Shown here piece by piece: positions 27,309 to 34,350 of a DNA stretch of 64,000 bases. Made by a program: the position numbers and the translations under genes. The stretch is taken from NCBI GenBank assembly GCA_038198775.1, contig JBBPZV010000029.1:1-64000 (forward strand), written 5' to 3'. The stretch is from JACCYJ01 sp038198775 (GTDB lineage Bacteria; Actinomycetota; Actinomycetes; Propionibacteriales; Nocardioidaceae). Under the pieces are notes generated by a model. It did not search any database and was not told the DNA's origin. It saw nothing but the letters and a program-made list of their open reading frames with translations. The stretch's first letter is position 1, and every line of letters begins with the position of its first letter.

Positions 27309-28295
27309 TCAGAACACGGCCAGCGGGTTCACCGGCGAGCCGGTGCCGCCGGGGAGCGCCAACGGCGCGGCAGTGAACAAGAACTCGTAGCGCGGCAGCG
27401 ACCGGCAGGTCCGGGCCAGCTCCTCGACCTCGCAGTAGTCGACGAGCACGAGGCCCATCGCCGGGATCGCGATCTGGTGCAGCGGCAGCGGGAAGCCGTT
27501 GGGCCGCTCCGTGCCGTGCTCTGGTTCCGGCGGCAGGAGGCCGAGGATGCGGGCGCCCGCCGGGGTCAGGTGCTCGGGCGCGTCGCCGGCGTAGGCCGCG
27601 ACCTCTCGGTCGTACAGCCACTCGATGGCGTCCGGGCCGAGGCCGGACCGCAGCGGGCTCGGTCCCTGGACGGCCTCGCGCGCCTGCGCGCCGGACCGGA
27701 CGACGAGAACGTCACCGGTTCCGACCCGTACCCGCCCGTGGCGCTCCGCGGTGTCGAGATCCCCGGCGCCGATCCGGTGCCCGGGCTCCAGCCAGTCCAC
27801 CCCCAGCGCGGCGGCGACGTCCAGCAGGACCCCCCGCGTCACGATGCCGTCGTGTTGGGCGTACACCGAGCCGTGGGTCAGCCCGTCGGGCGCGGCGACC
27901 TGGTCGAAGCGGCGGTGGTTGTAGACCAGCCCGACGTGGCTGCCGATGTGGCTGACGCAGTCGACGTGGGTCACCCCGTGCTGGTGGACGTCGAGCGCCA
28001 GGGAGTCGCCGGCACTAGGCGGCGCCCCCATCCGGTTGCCGGGGGCGTTCCAGTAGTGCATCCGGTGCTCTACCTGCTGCGGGTGGGTCGAGGTCGCTCG
28101 CGCTAGGAGGGGGTGCGACAACGACACGACCAGGCCGAGCTGCACGAGGCCGGCCGCGGCCCGGCGGCGCTGCGGGGTGATGAAGTTCAGCGTGCCGAGC
28201 TCGTCATCGGCGCCCCAGCGGCCGGCGTTCGACACCCGGTCGAACAGCGCGCGGAGCTCCTCGTCGGACCAGTCGGCGTCCGGTACGGCGCTCAC
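27309..28295 (-). CDS. cyclase-family hydrolase (PF04199, kynurenine-formamidase-like fold)
   Basis: This is a 328-aa metal-dependent amide/ester/ring hydrolase. The family motif HxGTHxD appears as HGVTHVDCVSH (about residue 105), with Val in place of Gly; LTHGSVYAQHDGIVTRGVLLD follows. The family includes isatin hydrolase and arylformamidase. It starts with a GTG that overlaps the stop of the upstream hydrolase (GTGA). In this operon it may open a heterocycle or lactone before gentisate is formed; the substrate is not evident. Confidence 0.87.
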   Translation of the reverse strand: MSAVPDADWSDEELRALFDRVSNAGRWGADDELGTLNFITPQRRRAAAGLVQLGLVVSLSHPLLARATSTHPQQVEHRMHYWNAPGNRMGAPPSAGDSLALDVHQHGVTHVDCVSHIGSHVGLVYNHRRFDQVAAPDGLTHGSVYAQHDGIVTRGVLLDVAAALGVDWLEPGHRIGAGDLDTAERHGRVRVGTGDVLVVRSGAQAREAVQGPSPLRSGLGPDAIEWLYDREVAAYAGDAPEHLTPAGARILGLLPPEPEHGTERPNGFPLPLHQIAIPAMGLVLVDYCEVEELARTCRSLPRYEFLFTAAPLALPGGTGSPVNPLAVF

Positions 28296-29602
28296 CCGCC
28301 GGCCGACGTCTCGCGCACGTCATAGCGCCGCGGGAACGGCCCGGGCTCGAAGTCGACGAACCCAGGGTCGGCGACCTGGTCGGTGCGCGAGATGGTGCGC
28401 TTGCCGGGGAGGTCGGCGGCCGCGGCGTTGAGCGAGCCGGGATCGACGTTGGGCCAGCTGCCGGTCTCGACCCGGCGGGTGAGCACCCCCAGCGCGGTGA
28501 TGACCTCGGCCGTCGTGAACGTGCAGTGGCCCCCGCGGTGGACGTAGGCGCGGCGCAGCAGGTCGTCGTTCCCGGCCCACCCGACGACGTCGGCGTACGC
28601 CCGTGAGTTGTCGGGCGTCACGAGCCCGTCGCCGTCGGTGTGCAGGGCCAGCACCGGAAGGCCCCCGAGCTGACCGGTGAAGACGATGTGCCGCTCGAGG
28701 TACGCCACGGCCTGCGGGTCCGCGTCGACCCGTGGGGCACCCGCCAGCGTGGCCAGGTCTCCGGACAGGTCGAGCCCCGCGCGTTCGTAGCGCGGCTCGA
28801 CCAGGTCACGGCCGATCGACCCCGCGAGCAGCTCGCGGTAGTCCACCCCGGCGTTCCACGAGGGGTTGCCGCCGGACTGGAGCTCCACCTGCGCCCGGGC
28901 GGCGAAGTAGACGAAGCAGCCCGGCTCGTCGAGCCAGGCGACCTGGTTGTGCAGCCGGGCGTCGACGTCGTCGGGCGCGGGCTCGGGCGAACCGGGGTCG
29001 TACCAGCCGGGGATGTTGCCGATCGCGGCCGCCAGCCCCAGCCGGGCGCGGCCCTCGGGGGAGCGTTTGGCCCGCTGCACCATCGCGTCAGCCACCGCGT
29101 AGTTCGCTTCCGGGTCGCGGATGTGGACCAGCTGGGGACCGTTGTCGGGAGCGAGCAGGGTCGACAGCACGAACGCGATGTCCAGCTCCCGGTTGTGGAC
29201 CGCGACCGCGCCGGCGAGGTTGCCGCAGAGCGGGAGCGCTCCGGACAGGCGCTCCGGCATCACCTGGACCAGCCCAGCGGTCATGATGCCGCCGATCGAC
29301 GGCCCCCAGGCGATGGTGTGGCTCGGGCGGGCGACTGCGGCGTCGAACTCCTCGAGCAGCGGCGCCTGGTCGGCGAAACAGCGCTGCAGCGGCCAGAAGA
29401 TGGTGTTGGCCGAGCCGGCCAGCGCGAAGCCCTCCTGCAGAAGGTCGCTCAGCAGCGGCTCGCCGGGTCCCCAGGGCGGTTCCCCGGGCTGTTGCGGCAG
29501 CGGCCGGCAGCAGAGCAGCAAGATGCCGTTCCAGGGGTCGGGGACCTCGATCACGTACCGCGAGCCGCTGGGCAGCTCACCTTCCCGCCTGAGCGGTTCC
29601 AC
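28292..29602 (-). CDS. alpha/beta-hydrolase, secreted-esterase-like architecture without signal peptide
   Basis: This is a 436-aa hydrolase. The nucleophile is probably the Ser in WGPSIGGIMTAG (about residue 105), the acid is in HTDGDGLVTP, and the His is in HRGGHCTFT. A GTG start at 29602 is chosen because AAGGAGGGTGCC stands directly before it; the longer frame runs through the regulatory region. It is the first gene of the minus-strand operon ending in the DinB gene. It may release an aromatic acid from an ester. Confidence 0.8.
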   Translation of the reverse strand: MEPLRREGELPSGSRYVIEVPDPWNGILLLCCRPLPQQPGEPPWGPGEPLLSDLLQEGFALAGSANTIFWPLQRCFADQAPLLEEFDAAVARPSHTIAWGPSIGGIMTAGLVQVMPERLSGALPLCGNLAGAVAVHNRELDIAFVLSTLLAPDNGPQLVHIRDPEANYAVADAMVQRAKRSPEGRARLGLAAAIGNIPGWYDPGSPEPAPDDVDARLHNQVAWLDEPGCFVYFAARAQVELQSGGNPSWNAGVDYRELLAGSIGRDLVEPRYERAGLDLSGDLATLAGAPRVDADPQAVAYLERHIVFTGQLGGLPVLALHTDGDGLVTPDNSRAYADVVGWAGNDDLLRRAYVHRGGHCTFTTAEVITALGVLTRRVETGSWPNVDPGSLNAAAADLPGKRTISRTDQVADPGFVDFEPGPFPRRYDVRETSAGG

Positions 29603-29620
29603 GGCACCCTCCTTCGTTAG

Positions 29621-29635
29621 CAGAATGATGTTCTG
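29621..29635. promoter_or_regulatory. candidate IclR operator
   Basis: CAGAA (29621-29625) and TTCTG (29631-29635) form a perfect inverted repeat with a 5-base spacer. It lies in the 82-base divergent gap between the hydrolase operon and the IclR gene, 18 bases from the hydrolase start, where a repressor or activator would act on both. Confidence 0.45.
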
Positions 29636-29684
29636 GACGACGCTAGGACCGGCGGGGGCGCTCGGCAAGCTAGGATCCCCGGGC

Positions 29685-30488
29685 ATGCCTGGCACCGAGC
29701 GCCCGTCGCGGACCCGCGCCACCGGCGATGCGGGGGGCCCTCGCTACCCGATCAACTCCGTCGACAACGCACTCCGGCTGCTGTTGCTGTTCCGCGACCA
29801 CCGGCTGATCGGGGTCGCCCAGGCGAGCGAGACGCTGGGCGTGGGCCGCTCGACGGCGCACCGGTTGCTCGCGATGCTGCAGTCTCGCGAGCTGATCCAG
29901 CAGGATCCGAGCACCAAGGCGTACACCTCGGGCCCGGCGCTGGTGGACATCGGGTTGTCCATCGTGCGGCAGATGGACATCCGGGCGCACCTGCGACCGC
30001 ACCTGGAGGACGTGAGCCGCTCGGTGGGCGAGACCGTCCACCTGATGGTGCTCGACGGTGCGTCGTCGCTGTTCCTGGACAGCGTCGAGAGCTCGAAGGC
30101 GCTGCGCACCAGCTCACGCATCGGCCGCGCCTACCCCGCCTCCACGACCTCGGGCGGCAAGGCGCTGCTGGCCGAGCTTCCGAACGAACGGCTGCTCGAG
30201 CTGTACCCGGCCGAGAGACTGCCGCGGTTGACTCCCCACTCGGTGCCCACCCGCAAGCAGCTGCAGCAGGAGCTGGATCAGGTGCGCCGGCGGGGCTATG
30301 CCACCAACCGCAGCGAGAGCGAGCCGGACATCGCCGCCGTCGCCGTGGTCGTCCGCAACGCCTTCGGCCAGCCGCGCGCGGCGATCGCCGTCTCGGCGCC
30401 GTTGTCACGGCTCGACGAGGCCAACGTGCCCGAGGTTGCCGCGGTCCTCCGCGCCGCGGCGGAGCGGGCGAGCAGCGCCCTAGCCTGA
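29685..30488 (+). CDS. IclR-family transcriptional regulator
   Basis: This is a 267-aa regulator with an N-terminal winged helix (VDNALRLLLLFRDHRLIGVAQ, then LGVGRSTAHRLLAML) and a C-terminal effector domain (SGGKALLAELPNERL; RRRGYATNRSESEPDIAAVAV). The family commonly controls aromatic degradation. It is divergent from the hydrolase-cyclase-gentisate operon, its presumed target. The last 9 bases overlap the convergent end of the ATPase gene. Confidence 0.93.
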   Translation: MPGTERPSRTRATGDAGGPRYPINSVDNALRLLLLFRDHRLIGVAQASETLGVGRSTAHRLLAMLQSRELIQQDPSTKAYTSGPALVDIGLSIVRQMDIRAHLRPHLEDVSRSVGETVHLMVLDGASSLFLDSVESSKALRTSSRIGRAYPASTTSGGKALLAELPNERLLELYPAERLPRLTPHSVPTRKQLQQELDQVRRRGYATNRSESEPDIAAVAVVVRNAFGQPRAAIAVSAPLSRLDEANVPEVAAVLRAAAERASSALA

Positions 30489-31247
30489 GGCGGGAGCGGG
30501 CAGGCCGAGATGCTCCGCCACCGCCCCGACCGCCGCCACGGTCGCGGCGGCGCCCGGCCATTCCACCAACGGCACCCTGGCCCGGTCGGCGGCCAGCACC
30601 TCGTCGCTCCAGGGCACGACGCCCGCCAGAGCGAACCCGTGCCGGTCGCAGAACTCGGTGATCGCCTGCTCGTCCTGGCCCGAGCGCACCTTGTTCGCCA
30701 CCACGACCGAGCGGGGCACCGGCAGCTCAGCGGCCAGCGCCGCCATGCGCCGCACGGTCTCCAACGAGCGGTAGTACGGCTCGGCAACGAAACACAGCAC
30801 GTCCACGTGCCGGACGGTGCCGCGGCTGAGGTGCTCGGGCGAGGCCTCCATGTCGATCACCACGTCGCGCTCGGCCGAACCCAGGTCCTCCAGCAGCGAG
30901 GACACGACGGCGTGCGCCGCGCACAGGCAGCCCTCGTCGGCATGAGCCGGTGCGCCCAGGCCCACCAGGCAGACACCGTCCGGTCCCTGCAGCGACCACC
31001 GGTCCAGGGCATCGTCGACCGGCAAGGTCAGGCCAGCGCCGCCGATTCGGCGCGAAACCACCGACGACGGGACCGGCTGCAGGCCGGCAGCGGCCTCAGG
31101 CGCCACACCGAGCGCGACGGCGAGGTTCGGGTTGGCGTCGGCGTCGAGCGCGACCACGGGGCGGCCCGTCGCCGCCGCCAGTCGGACCAGCGTCGCGCTG
31201 ATCGTCGTCTTGCCGGCTCCGCCCTTGCCCGCGACCGCGACCCTCAT
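30480..31247 (-). CDS. CooC-type P-loop ATPase (nickel-enzyme maturation-like), paralogue 1
   Basis: This is a 255-aa MinD/SIMIBI-class ATPase. It has a deviant Walker A GKGGAGKTT (residues 7-15), the DADANPN motif, a CxC pair in EGCLCAAHAV (Cys107, Cys109) followed by VVIDMEASPEHLSRG, and a NKVRS guanine/adenine-site motif. CooC inserts nickel into CO dehydrogenase and binds metal through its CxC at the dimer interface. No CO dehydrogenase gene is in the window, so a role for the hydrogenase is inferred. The ATG overlaps the stop of the PadR-like gene (ATGA). It is the last gene of a six-gene coupled operon. Confidence 0.88.
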   Translation of the reverse strand: MRVAVAGKGGAGKTTISATLVRLAAATGRPVVALDADANPNLAVALGVAPEAAAGLQPVPSSVVSRRIGGAGLTLPVDDALDRWSLQGPDGVCLVGLGAPAHADEGCLCAAHAVVSSLLEDLGSAERDVVIDMEASPEHLSRGTVRHVDVLCFVAEPYYRSLETVRRMAALAAELPVPRSVVVANKVRSGQDEQAITEFCDRHGFALAGVVPWSDEVLAADRARVPLVEWPGAAATVAAVGAVAEHLGLPAPASG

Positions 31248-31615
31248 CGCAAGGTGTCGGGCACAGCGCCCAGCGACTGGTAGCGAGAGCGGTACATCTC
31301 CAGCGAGCGCGCCAGCTCGCCCAGCGATCCGACCACCAGGTGCAGCCACTCCCGACCCTCGTCCGTGAGCGCGTACGTCCGGCGCGCCGGGCCCGCCGTC
31401 GAGGGTTGCCACGTCGAGGACACCAGGCCCTCCTCGTCCATCGCGCGCAAGCAGCGGTACAAACCTCCCGGATCGACCCGGACGAAGCCGAACGGGCCGA
31501 GCTGCTCAAGCAGCTCGTAGCCGTGAGAGGTCCCCTCCGCGAGCAGGAGGAGCACGCACGGCCGCAGATAGTTGCGGGGAGGACCGACTCCGGTCTCCTC
31601 CCGCCGAGCACTCAC
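31244..31615 (-). CDS. PadR-family transcriptional regulator
   Basis: This is a 123-aa winged-helix protein with the PadR core LLLLAEGTSHGYELLEQL, DPGGLYRCLRAMDEEGLV and YALTDEGREWL, and a short C-terminal dimerisation helix. The GTG at 31615 is preferred because it forms a GTGA overlap with the upstream gene; the longer frame lies in that neighbour. It is probably the regulator of the divergent promoter at 32832-32937 that drives this operon and the second hydrogenase. The effector is unknown. Confidence 0.88.
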   Translation of the reverse strand: MSARREETGVGPPRNYLRPCVLLLLAEGTSHGYELLEQLGPFGFVRVDPGGLYRCLRAMDEEGLVSSTWQPSTAGPARRTYALTDEGREWLHLVVGSLGELARSLEMYRSRYQSLGAVPDTLR

Positions 31616-32022
31616 CGGCCGGCTCTCGTTCCCCGCTCGGCAGCGCACGCCAGCGCCTCCTCCACCGAGTTGTGACACCAGCAGTCGGCGCTGCACTCCC
31701 CGTGTGCTGGGCGGGTCAGGTCGGCGAAGGACAGCGCGAACTCCGTCTTCCCTTCCGCGAGCCCCGACTCGGAGAGGGAGTACCCGCCGCGCACTCGCTC
31801 GAGGTAGCCGTCGGCCACCAGCTGATCGAGGTAGCCCACCCCCACCGCGGCCTCCACCCCGAGGAAGCGTTCGAGCACGACCGCGTCGACGACGTCGCCC
31901 AGTCCTTCCCCCCGCAACCAGTACATGACCTGCAGGATCTCGCTGCGCCAGTACAGCGCCCGCAGCGCCGCGGACTTCGGCGGGTGCAGCTCGTCCACTT
32001 CAGCGACTCGCCGCAGCCGCAC
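31612..32022 (-). CDS. winged-helix-like protein with Cys-rich C terminus
   Basis: This is a 136-aa protein I do not recognise as a named family. The middle looks like a winged helix (VVDAVVLERFLGVEAAVGVGYLDQ compressed, then LVADGYLERVRGGYSLSESG). The C terminus carries HGECSADCWCHNSVEEALAC, with four or five cysteines plus two histidines, a plausible metal or Fe-S site. That makes a metal- or redox-sensing regulator possible. The GTG start overlaps the upstream small membrane protein gene by 23 bases, and its stop overlaps the PadR gene. Confidence 0.75.
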   Translation of the reverse strand: MRLRRVAEVDELHPPKSAALRALYWRSEILQVMYWLRGEGLGDVVDAVVLERFLGVEAAVGVGYLDQLVADGYLERVRGGYSLSESGLAEGKTEFALSFADLTRPAHGECSADCWCHNSVEEALACAAERGTRAGR

Positions 32023-32269
32023 GGCCCTCGGCGAGCCCGGTCAGGTCCGCCAGGGCGTCGCGCACCACTGGGAGCCGCTCGTTGATCTCCGAGACCGAAG
32101 GACCGATCGCCTCGCACTGCGTCTCGATGGCCCGGACCCCGAACGACACCTTGGCGAGCGTCAGCGCGGTGCGGCGCAACGAACGGGCGATGGCGACGAG
32201 GTAGAACACGAGCACGACCACCACCAGCGCGATCTCGAGGACGGTGAGCACCACCAGCAGCGCGGTCAC
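32000..32269 (-). CDS. small single-span membrane protein (DUF948-like), set A
   Basis: This is an 89-aa protein with one N-terminal membrane span (VLEIALVVVVLVFYLVAIA) and a long amphipathic helix (LAKVSFGVRAIET... then EINERLPVVRDALADL). It is clearly similar to the 88-aa protein at 40204-40470: both have L-x-K-V-x-FGV-x-AI and EIN-x-x-L-x-x-V-x-DAL-type positions. The GTG start overlaps the upstream stop (GTGA). Membrane anchor or scaffold for the neighbouring hydrogenase system is an inference. Confidence 0.75.
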   Translation of the reverse strand: MTALLVVLTVLEIALVVVVLVFYLVAIARSLRRTALTLAKVSFGVRAIETQCEAIGPSVSEINERLPVVRDALADLTGLAEGRAAAASR

Positions 32270-32583
32270 CGCGGGGTCTCCGTTACGGCCTGCGTCGTCC
32301 CACGGTGCTGGTACGGCGCCGGCTGCGGGTCCGGTCCCGGCCCGAGCAGCTGAGCGTGACGACCGGCCTCCGCGGCGAGCTCGTCCAGCCGGGACACCGT
32401 CTCGTCCAGCAGCCACGTAGTCGAGGTGTTAGCCGCCACCTCCTTGCCGGCCTGCCAGACCTGCTCGGCGCCACGCTCCACCCGGTGCACCTCGGCGAGA
32501 AAGGTCCGCAGCAGTCCGACGGCGACGACCGCGACGACGAGGCCGAGGCCCAGCGCCAGGAACCAGTACCCGGTGTCGCTCAC
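32266..32583 (-). CDS. small single-span membrane protein, set A
   Basis: This is a 105-aa protein. One span lies at the N terminus (YWFLALGLGLVVAVVAVGLL), then a helical region rich in Glu/Ala/Gln (EVHRVERGAEQVWQAGKEVA; DETVSRLDELAAEAGRHAQ), then a Pro/Gln tail. There are no cysteines. The GTG start forms a GTGA overlap with the preceding gene. It is likely translated stoichiometrically with its two membrane neighbours. No known function. Confidence 0.72.
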   Translation of the reverse strand: MSDTGYWFLALGLGLVVAVVAVGLLRTFLAEVHRVERGAEQVWQAGKEVAANTSTTWLLDETVSRLDELAAEAGRHAQLLGPGPDPQPAPYQHRGTTQAVTETPR

Positions 32584-32831
32584 CGCGACCCGTCCCCGGC
32601 CAGCGCCTCCCGGGAGGCGGCCGCTGCCGCGACGATCCGCTCGGCGGTGAGGACCGTGCCCTCCACCTGCCAGAGCGCCGCGGTCCCGTCCCGCGAGGCG
32701 TGGAGCCGGCCGACGATGCTGATCGCCTTGTCGGCGGTCCGCCTGGCCAACACGATCATCGTCACCAGGACGGCGACCACGACGACGACGACGACCGCGC
32801 CGATGATGTAGCCGAGGACCCAACCGTTCAC
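32580..32831 (-). CDS. small single-span membrane protein, set A (first gene of operon)
   Basis: This is an 83-aa protein starting at a GTG. It has a strong N-terminal span (IIGAVVVVVVVAVLVTMIVL) followed by a basic patch and an amphipathic helix (VEGTVLTAERIVAAAAASRE). Its size and arrangement match the 84-aa gene at 40482-40736, though sequence similarity is weak. It begins the minus-strand operon running through three membrane proteins, the Cys-rich winged helix, PadR and CooC-type genes, all coupled by overlaps. Confidence 0.72.
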   Translation of the reverse strand: MNGWVLGYIIGAVVVVVVVAVLVTMIVLARRTADKAISIVGRLHASRDGTAALWQVEGTVLTAERIVAAAAASREALAGDGSR

Positions 32832-32866
32832 GGCACCTCCTCATCGCCGGGCTTACGTGCCGCACG

Positions 32867-32907
32867 CTACACCGCAGCCGGCCGGTAGGTGTAGGTTGCA
32901 GCTACCG
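32867..32907. promoter_or_regulatory. inverted repeats in the divergent promoter of the second hydrogenase
   Basis: CTACACC (32867-32873) and GGTGTAG (32888-32894) form a perfect 7-base inverted repeat with a 14-base spacer. CGGTAG (32883-32888) and CTACCG (32902-32907) form a second, overlapping one. They fill the 106-base gap between the divergent starts at 32831 and 32938. A PadR or winged-helix regulator from the same operon is the natural candidate to bind here. Confidence 0.5.
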
Positions 32908-32937
32908 ACGGTGTCCTTCACGGTACGGGAGCGGCGC

Positions 32938-34329
32938 ATGGCAGATCGACACGGCAGGGCGCTCACGCTCGGTGACCGCCAGAGCGAGACCCCCGATCTC
33001 AACCCGAAGACGCCGGCACAGGAGCTGCTCGAGGGGCTCGGTCCGGTGGAGCGCTTCCACGACACGTCGGAGGTGGGCGCCTTCGGGCTGCCCTCGGGTG
33101 ACGTGACCGAGCAGCTCCTCTCCCCGGTCGCGGACGCGAAGTCGCCGACCAGGTTCGGACCGCTGCAGAAGCTGCACGTGTTCTGGTTCGCCGGCATGAG
33201 CTGTGACGGCTGCAGCGTCGCGGCGACCGGGGCGACCGCACCGTCCATCGAGAGCCTGCTCCTCGGCGCCCACCCCGGGCTGCCCCGAGTCGTGCTGCAC
33301 CACCCCGTGCTCAACATGGAGTCCGGGCCGCACTACGTGCGCGCCGCCGAGGAGGCCATCGCCGGCACCCTCAGCGCGCCGTACGCCGTGGTGCTCGAAG
33401 GCTCGATCTCCGACGAGCTCGCGGCCTACGCCGCCGGCGGTTACTGGTCCGGGCAGGGCGAGGAACCGTGGGGCCCGGACGGGCAGATGCGTCCGGTGAC
33501 CGCGTCGGAGTGGGTCGCGCGGCTGGCCTCGAACGCGGCGGCGATGATCGCGATCGGCACCTGCGCCACCTGGGGCGGCGTCCCAGCCGCGGAGGGCAAC
33601 CCGACCGGCGCGATGAGCCTCATGGACTTCCTGGGCAAGGACTACCGCTCGGCCTTCGGCGTGCCGGTGGTGAACGTGCCGGGCTGCCCGCCGGTCGGCG
33701 ACAACTTCACCGAGACCGTCGCCGCGGTGCTGTACTTCCTGCAGGGCTTCGGTCCGCTCCCGGAGTTCGACGAGCTGGGGCGTCCCGCGTGGTTGTTCGG
33801 GGAGACCGTCCACCGCCACTGCGTGCGAGGGGCCTACTACGAGGAGGGGTCGTTCGCCGCGGAGTTCGGCGACCCCGAGTGCCTGGTCGAGGTCGGGTGC
33901 TGGGGTCCGGTCGTCAACTGCAACATCACCTCGCGCGGGATGATCAACCACGTCGGCGGTTGCATGAACGTCGGCGGTGCCTGCATCGGGTGCACCATGC
34001 CAGGCTTCCCGGACAAGTTCACACCGTTCTACAAGCGGCCGCCGGGCTCGATGGCGTCCACGACCGTCTCCCGCATGGTGGGCAGCGTCATCCGGCCGTT
34101 GCGCAAGTTCAGCAACAACAACCTCAACCGGGAGGTCCGCTGGGACCGGCAGGGGGCGACCCCCAGCGGCTTCGCCCGGGAAAAGGCGGAACCGTCGGCG
34201 CTGGCCGGCGTCAACCACAAGTTCTACGACATGCTGCGACGCTCTACCGACAAGGGCAGGGCCAACGCCGATGTCTGGGGCAAGCGCGACGAGGCCCCGA
34301 GCGGCGGCAGTCCCCGCCCCCGCGCCTGA
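32938..34329 (+). CDS. [NiFe]-hydrogenase small subunit of a second, non-canonical enzyme
   Basis: This is a 463-aa Fe-S subunit, about 110 residues longer than the group 1h small subunit of this window. About 75 residues precede the first cluster motif SCDGCS (Cys89, Cys92), which has the standard Cys pair rather than Cys/Asp. Further ligands lie in GTCATWGG, VPGCPP, ETVHRHCVRG and the Cys-rich CWGPVVNC...GGCMNVGGACIGC region; about 100 residues follow. There is no Tat motif, so it is cytoplasmic. The ATG is preceded by GGGAG. The large-subunit gene follows after 21 bases. Its subgroup (2a, 1l or other) cannot be fixed by eye. Confidence 0.92.
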   Translation: MADRHGRALTLGDRQSETPDLNPKTPAQELLEGLGPVERFHDTSEVGAFGLPSGDVTEQLLSPVADAKSPTRFGPLQKLHVFWFAGMSCDGCSVAATGATAPSIESLLLGAHPGLPRVVLHHPVLNMESGPHYVRAAEEAIAGTLSAPYAVVLEGSISDELAAYAAGGYWSGQGEEPWGPDGQMRPVTASEWVARLASNAAAMIAIGTCATWGGVPAAEGNPTGAMSLMDFLGKDYRSAFGVPVVNVPGCPPVGDNFTETVAAVLYFLQGFGPLPEFDELGRPAWLFGETVHRHCVRGAYYEEGSFAAEFGDPECLVEVGCWGPVVNCNITSRGMINHVGGCMNVGGACIGCTMPGFPDKFTPFYKRPPGSMASTTVSRMVGSVIRPLRKFSNNNLNREVRWDRQGATPSGFAREKAEPSALAGVNHKFYDMLRRSTDKGRANADVWGKRDEAPSGGSPRPRA

Positions 34330-34350
34330 TCGAGCCGAGGAGAACCGCGA

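Noticed and set aside
31244..31615. Reading the PadR-like gene from the longer frame start at 31696
   Set aside because: The extra N-terminal residues are Arg/Gly-rich and lie inside the upstream gene; the GTG at 31615 gives the standard PadR length.
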